A DNA stretch of 64,000 nucleotides from Apostichopus japonicus (taxonomy: Eukaryota > Echinodermata > Holothuroidea > Aspidochirotida > Stichopodidae): the NCBI RefSeq assembly GCF_037975245.1, contig NC_092565.1, positions 24,303,999-24,367,998 of the forward strand. The letters are read 5' to 3'. A program made the translations under genes and the position numbers. The notes under the pieces are model-generated. The model had not been told where the DNA came from. It saw only the letters and a list, made by a program, of their open reading frames with translations, and made no database searches. Below, one piece after another: positions 60,284-64,000 of this stretch (positions are counted from its first letter, which is position 1; every line of letters begins with the position of its first letter).

Positions 60284-61728
60284 GCTACTAGAGTTGTGTG
60301 GTGGGCGACAAATTTAGTACCATGTTTGCACGAAATGTCAGTGAAGTAATCCCATCGTATCTCCGTTACGTACATTACATGTATGGACGATATGACAATC
60401 CCAACAAGACCGTTTGTCAGTTGAAAAACTTGTCTAACCAAATACCATTCCACTTCCCTGTACAATCTTTATTCAAGTTCGATAGAATAATAATATATCG
60501 ATACACCGTTTACCGGGTTATTGACCTTATGTATGGATGTTGATGTTTGTTTTAAGAAGTACGGTAACGGATCCAGTTTTGTATGCATCGAAGTCCTAAT
60601 GTAACCGCAGTACAACGATGTAGTCATATATTTTGTATTAAAATACCTCGAAATAGTAGCGCAACGATTCCTGGCAAGCAAGTTACTTCACCAGTATAAA
60701 CATAAATATATTATAAACAGTAGTGTAAAAACTAAACAAAAAAAAACATATATGTAAGCTGTCCTAAAAGTATATAACATTTTCTAAAGGTAACGTTCCA
60801 AGGATGTGTTCTTGCATAACATATGGGACTCTTCGTATTCAATATTTTGCAGACTATACGTACGGAGATAGGAAACAGACTTATTTATTTAACAACAAAA
60901 TCACGATCATAATTATGTCTTAATTTCTGTCTTGGCTCCAGTTTCTGTATTTAATTACTTAGGCAGACGTATTGCAATGGACGTGGGTACATTTCCCGCC
61001 AAAAGAACACAGGCGTGACATCACGAAGGAGGCATATTTAATTTAAATAGTATTAACCCGCCCGCATGTTGAATATGATAACAGCTTTGCTATTAATGTT
61101 AGTCATCGTTTAGCCCGTACATATGTCTGATTTATGTCAATCTTCTTGAATAGCATACTTGATGTTTTGCAGTTGTGGTTCATCTTTCATAAGCACCTTA
61201 TTTAAGTATAACCTTGTTGAACGTAATATCCAAAACATATGAAGATATACCGATTTACGTTGCGAACGTTAAGCACATGTGGCTCAAAAGTGATTCAATG
61301 CGGTTGACGACTGAATCGGTATCGGCATGATATGATACAATATGAAAATTACTAAACATATACATTTGAATCAGAAAATATCATCAATGTCATCAGGTAA
61401 TTAGAAAAGAAAAACTGACCAAACTCAAAGCTGTCTTAAATCATATATTCAGAGACGTGGGAGGATATATCTGACTGGGAATATACTGATATTGTATAGT
61501 GCAGGGTAAATATGGCGGGGCAAGGGGACAGGGTCTTTACAAGGATCCAGTGTATCAAGCTCATAAGCTGCAACACTTTCAGTTATTTCATGTTACCTCG
61601 CAGCGAATTGTCCAGACAAAATACATATAGTCTTTAATATGTAAAGAATTCTTTGGTATGAATTTCCCCCTTTTCCTCTTCTTTGATAATAATTAGGAAA
61701 TTATAAAAGGTCAAATAACCCCTTAACA
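60284..61728. other. No gene seen
   Basis: Two overlapping frames of 61-81 codons at 60280-60543 lie on opposite strands and show no recognizable content. Confidence 0.45.
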
Positions 61729-61892
61729 CCATCCCCGGATCCTGCACCCTGTTATAGTTACGTTTCAGTCCTTACTCTTTCCATTCCCGGGTCCTGCACC
61801 TTGTTATAATTACGTTTCAGTACTCACTCTTCCATCCCCGGGTCCTGCACCCTGTTATAATTACGTTTCAGTCCTCACTCTTCCATGCCCAG

Positions 61893-62652
61893 GTCCTGCA
61901 CCCGGTTATAGTTACGTTTCAGTACTCACTCTTTCCATCTCTGGGTCCTGCACCATGCATGTACTCACTTTTTCTATCGCCGGGTTCTGCACCCTGTCAA
62001 ATTACGTTTCAGTACTCACTCTTTCCATCCCCGGGCTCTGCACCCTGTTATGGTTATGTTTCAGTACTCACTCTTCCCATGCCCGGGTCCTGCGTCCTGT
62101 TATAGTTACGTTTTAGTAGTCGCTCTTTCCATGCCCGGGTCCTGCGCCATGTTATAGTAACGTTTCAGTACCTACTCTTTCCATCTCCGGATCCTGCACC
62201 CTGTTACGTTTCAGTTCTCACTCATTCCATCCCCCGGGTCCTGCACCCTGTTATAGTTACGTTTCAGTACTCACTCTTTCCATCCCCGGATCCTGCACCC
62301 TGTTATAGTTACGTTTCAGTTCTCACTCTTTCCATCCCCGGGTCCTGCACCCTGTTATAGTTACGTTTCAGCACCTACTCTTTCCATCCCTGGGTCCTGC
62401 ACCCTGTTATAGTTACGTTTTAGTACCCACTCTTTCCATCCCCGGGCCTGCACCCTATTATAGTAACGTTTCAGTTCTCACTCTTTCCATCCCCGGATCC
62501 TGCACCCTGTTATAGTTACGTTTCAGTACTCAATCTTCCCATGCCCGGGTCCTGCATCCGGTTACAGTTACGTTTTAGTAGTCACTCTTTCCATGCCCGG
62601 GTCCTGCACCCTGTTATAGTTACGTTTCAGTACTCACTCTTTCCATCCCCGG
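61893..62652. repeat. First copy of a ~760-bp higher-order block
   Basis: This block recurs at 62705-63464 with a constant offset of 812 bp. Marker variants match at that offset: CACCATGCAT at 61951 and 62763, CACCCTATTA at 62451 and 63263, and a unit lacking TATAG at about 62205 and 63017. Only about two or three base differences were noticed, so the duplication is recent. Confidence 0.9.
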
Positions 62653-62704
62653 GCTCTGCACCCTGTTATGGTTATGTTTCAGTACTCACTCTTCCCATGC
62701 CCGG

Positions 62705-63464
62705 GTCCTGCACCCGGTTATAGTTACGTTTCAGTACTCACTCTTTCCATCCCTGGGTCCTGCACCATGCATGTACTCACTTTTTCTATCGCCGGGTTCT
62801 GCACCCTGTCAAATTACGTTTCAGTACTCACTCTTTCCATCCCCGGGCTCTGCACCCTGTTATGGTTATGTTTCAGTACTCACTCTTCCCATGCCCGGGT
62901 CCTGCGTCCTGTTATAGTTACGTTTTAGTAGTCGCTCTTTCCATGCCCGGGTCCTGCGCCATGTTATAGTAACGTTTCAGTACCTACTCTTTCCATCTCC
63001 GGATCCTGCACCCTGTTACGTTTCAGTTCTCACTCATTCCATCCCCCGGGTCCTGCACCCTGTTATAGTTACGTTTCAGTACTCACTCTTTCCATCCCCG
63101 GATCCTGCACCCTGTTATAGTTACGTTACAGTTCTCACTCTTTCCATCCCCGGGTCCTGCACCCTGTTATAGTTACGTTTCAGCACCTACTCTTTCCATC
63201 CCTGGGTCCTGCACCCTGTTATAGTTACGTTTTAGTACCCACTCTTTCCATCCCCGGGCCTGCACCCTATTATAGTAACGTTTCAGTTCTCACTCTTTCC
63301 ATCCCCGGATCCTGCACCCTGTTATAGTTACGTTTCAGTACTCAATCTTCCCATGCCCGGGTCCTGCATCCGGTTACAGTTACGTTTTAGTAGTCACTCT
63401 TTCCATGCCCGGGTCCTGCACCCTGTTATAGTTACGTTTCAGTACTCACTCTTTCCATCCCCGA
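62705..63464. repeat. Second copy of the ~760-bp higher-order block
   Basis: It matches 61893-62652 at an 812-bp offset. One difference is GTTACAGTT near 63127 against GTTTCAGTT. Units after 63464 no longer follow the pattern. Confidence 0.9.
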
Positions 63465-64000
63465 GTCCTGCACCTTGTTATAGTAATGTTTCAGTACTCA
63501 ATCTTTCCATCCTCGGGTCCTGCACCCTGTTATAGTTACGTTTCAGTAATCACTCTTTCCATCCCCGGGTCCTGCACCCTGTTATAGTTACGTTTCAGTA
63601 CTCACTCTCTCCATGCCCGGGTCCTGCACCCTGTTATAGTAACGTTTCAGTTCTCACTCTTTCCATCCCCGGGTCCTGCACCCTGTTATAGTTACGTAAC
63701 AGTAGTTACTCTTTCCATGCCCGGGTCCTGCACCCTGTTATATACGTTTCAGTACCTACTCTTTCCATGCCTGGGTCCTGCACCCTGTTATAGTTACTTT
63801 TCAGTAGTCACTCTTTCCATGCCCGGGTCCTGCACCCTGTTATAGTAACGTTTCAGTACCTACTCTTTCCATCCCCGGGTCCTGCACCCTGTTATAGTTA
63901 CGTTTCAGTATCTACTCTTTCCATCCCTGGGTCCTGCACCCTGTTATAGTTACGTTTCAGTATCTACTCTTTCCATCCCTGGGTCCTGCACCCTGTTATA

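Larger units (their letters stand above)
61729..64000. repeat. 52-bp satellite array, continues past window end
   Basis: About 43 units of a 52-bp repeat with cores CCATCCCCGGGTCCTGCACC and GTTATAGTTACGTTTCAGTA followed by CTCACTCTTT. Variants include CATGCCCGGG, CCGGATCC, TAGTAGTCAC, TACCTACT and occasional shortened units (GTTACGTTT without TATA). The left edge is near 61729, and the array runs to the last base of the window. CpG-containing words (CCCGGG, TACGTT) are kept in most units. Confidence 0.97.

Noticed and set aside
62541-63535. Repeated 60-codon frames starting MPGSC
   Set aside because: Identical starts 812 bp apart come from the higher-order satellite duplication, not from duplicated genes.
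61729-64000. Telomeric or rDNA spacer repeat
   Set aside because: The 52-bp unit is not a telomere word and no rRNA sequence is present nearby.

Overview
The window looks like non-coding DNA from a large, AT-rich animal genome. The best guess is a marine invertebrate deuterostome, possibly an echinoderm such as a sea cucumber; this is inferred from repeat style and not proven. No operons, Shine-Dalgarno sites or long open frames are present. The reading frames are short and mostly fall in repeats. There are many microsatellites, minisatellites and homopolymer G or C runs, plus traces of SINE, LINE, hAT-like and perhaps Penelope-like elements. I could not identify any complete protein-coding gene; the window is probably intergenic or a set of large introns.

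Layout. 1-9.5 kb: sparse AT-rich DNA with a 30-bp minisatellite (1371-1705), a 39-bp minisatellite interrupted by a SINE-tail-like block (2812-3101), a decayed ~140-bp repeat carrying nuclear-receptor-like half sites (6798-7340) and a pair of CRE palindromes (8502-8522). 9.5-17.6 kb: a 26-bp minisatellite, an hAT-like G-rich element (10339-10698), a 312-bp hAT-type MITE with perfect 8-bp target duplication (12044-12371), a hammerhead-like Penelope remnant (14073-14117), a perfect 54-bp palindrome (16423-16476), and a nest in which a 5'-truncated non-LTR retrotransposon with a 19-bp target duplication interrupts older SINE sequence (16721-17537).

17.6-31 kb: mostly featureless DNA, then a 19-bp minisatellite, a promoter-like island (24285-24513), a very homogeneous 104-bp tandem array of 17 units (25607-27374), two unidentified minus-strand reading frames (28686-28916 and 30003-30223), and a dispersed repeat family with a palindromic head (29355-29995). 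31-48.5 kb: AT microsatellites, a TATA-box/90-bp-repeat/poly(A)-signal unit that resembles an LTR (34027-34533), a ~700-bp degenerate 21-bp AT-rich array (37938-38637), a second possible Penelope-like tail (44214-44340), and a CAGT-rich array (47742-48140).

48.5-64 kb: a 95-bp tandem array (50949-52045), a 120-bp two-part array (58987-59742), a small signal-peptide-like frame (57592-57726), an Ig-like exon candidate (60098-60283), and a 52-bp satellite (61729-64000) that runs off the window and contains a recent ~760-bp higher-order duplication. The main story is repeat turnover: array amplification, nested transposon insertion and repeat-borne transcription-factor motifs. No gene pathway can be read from the sequence.
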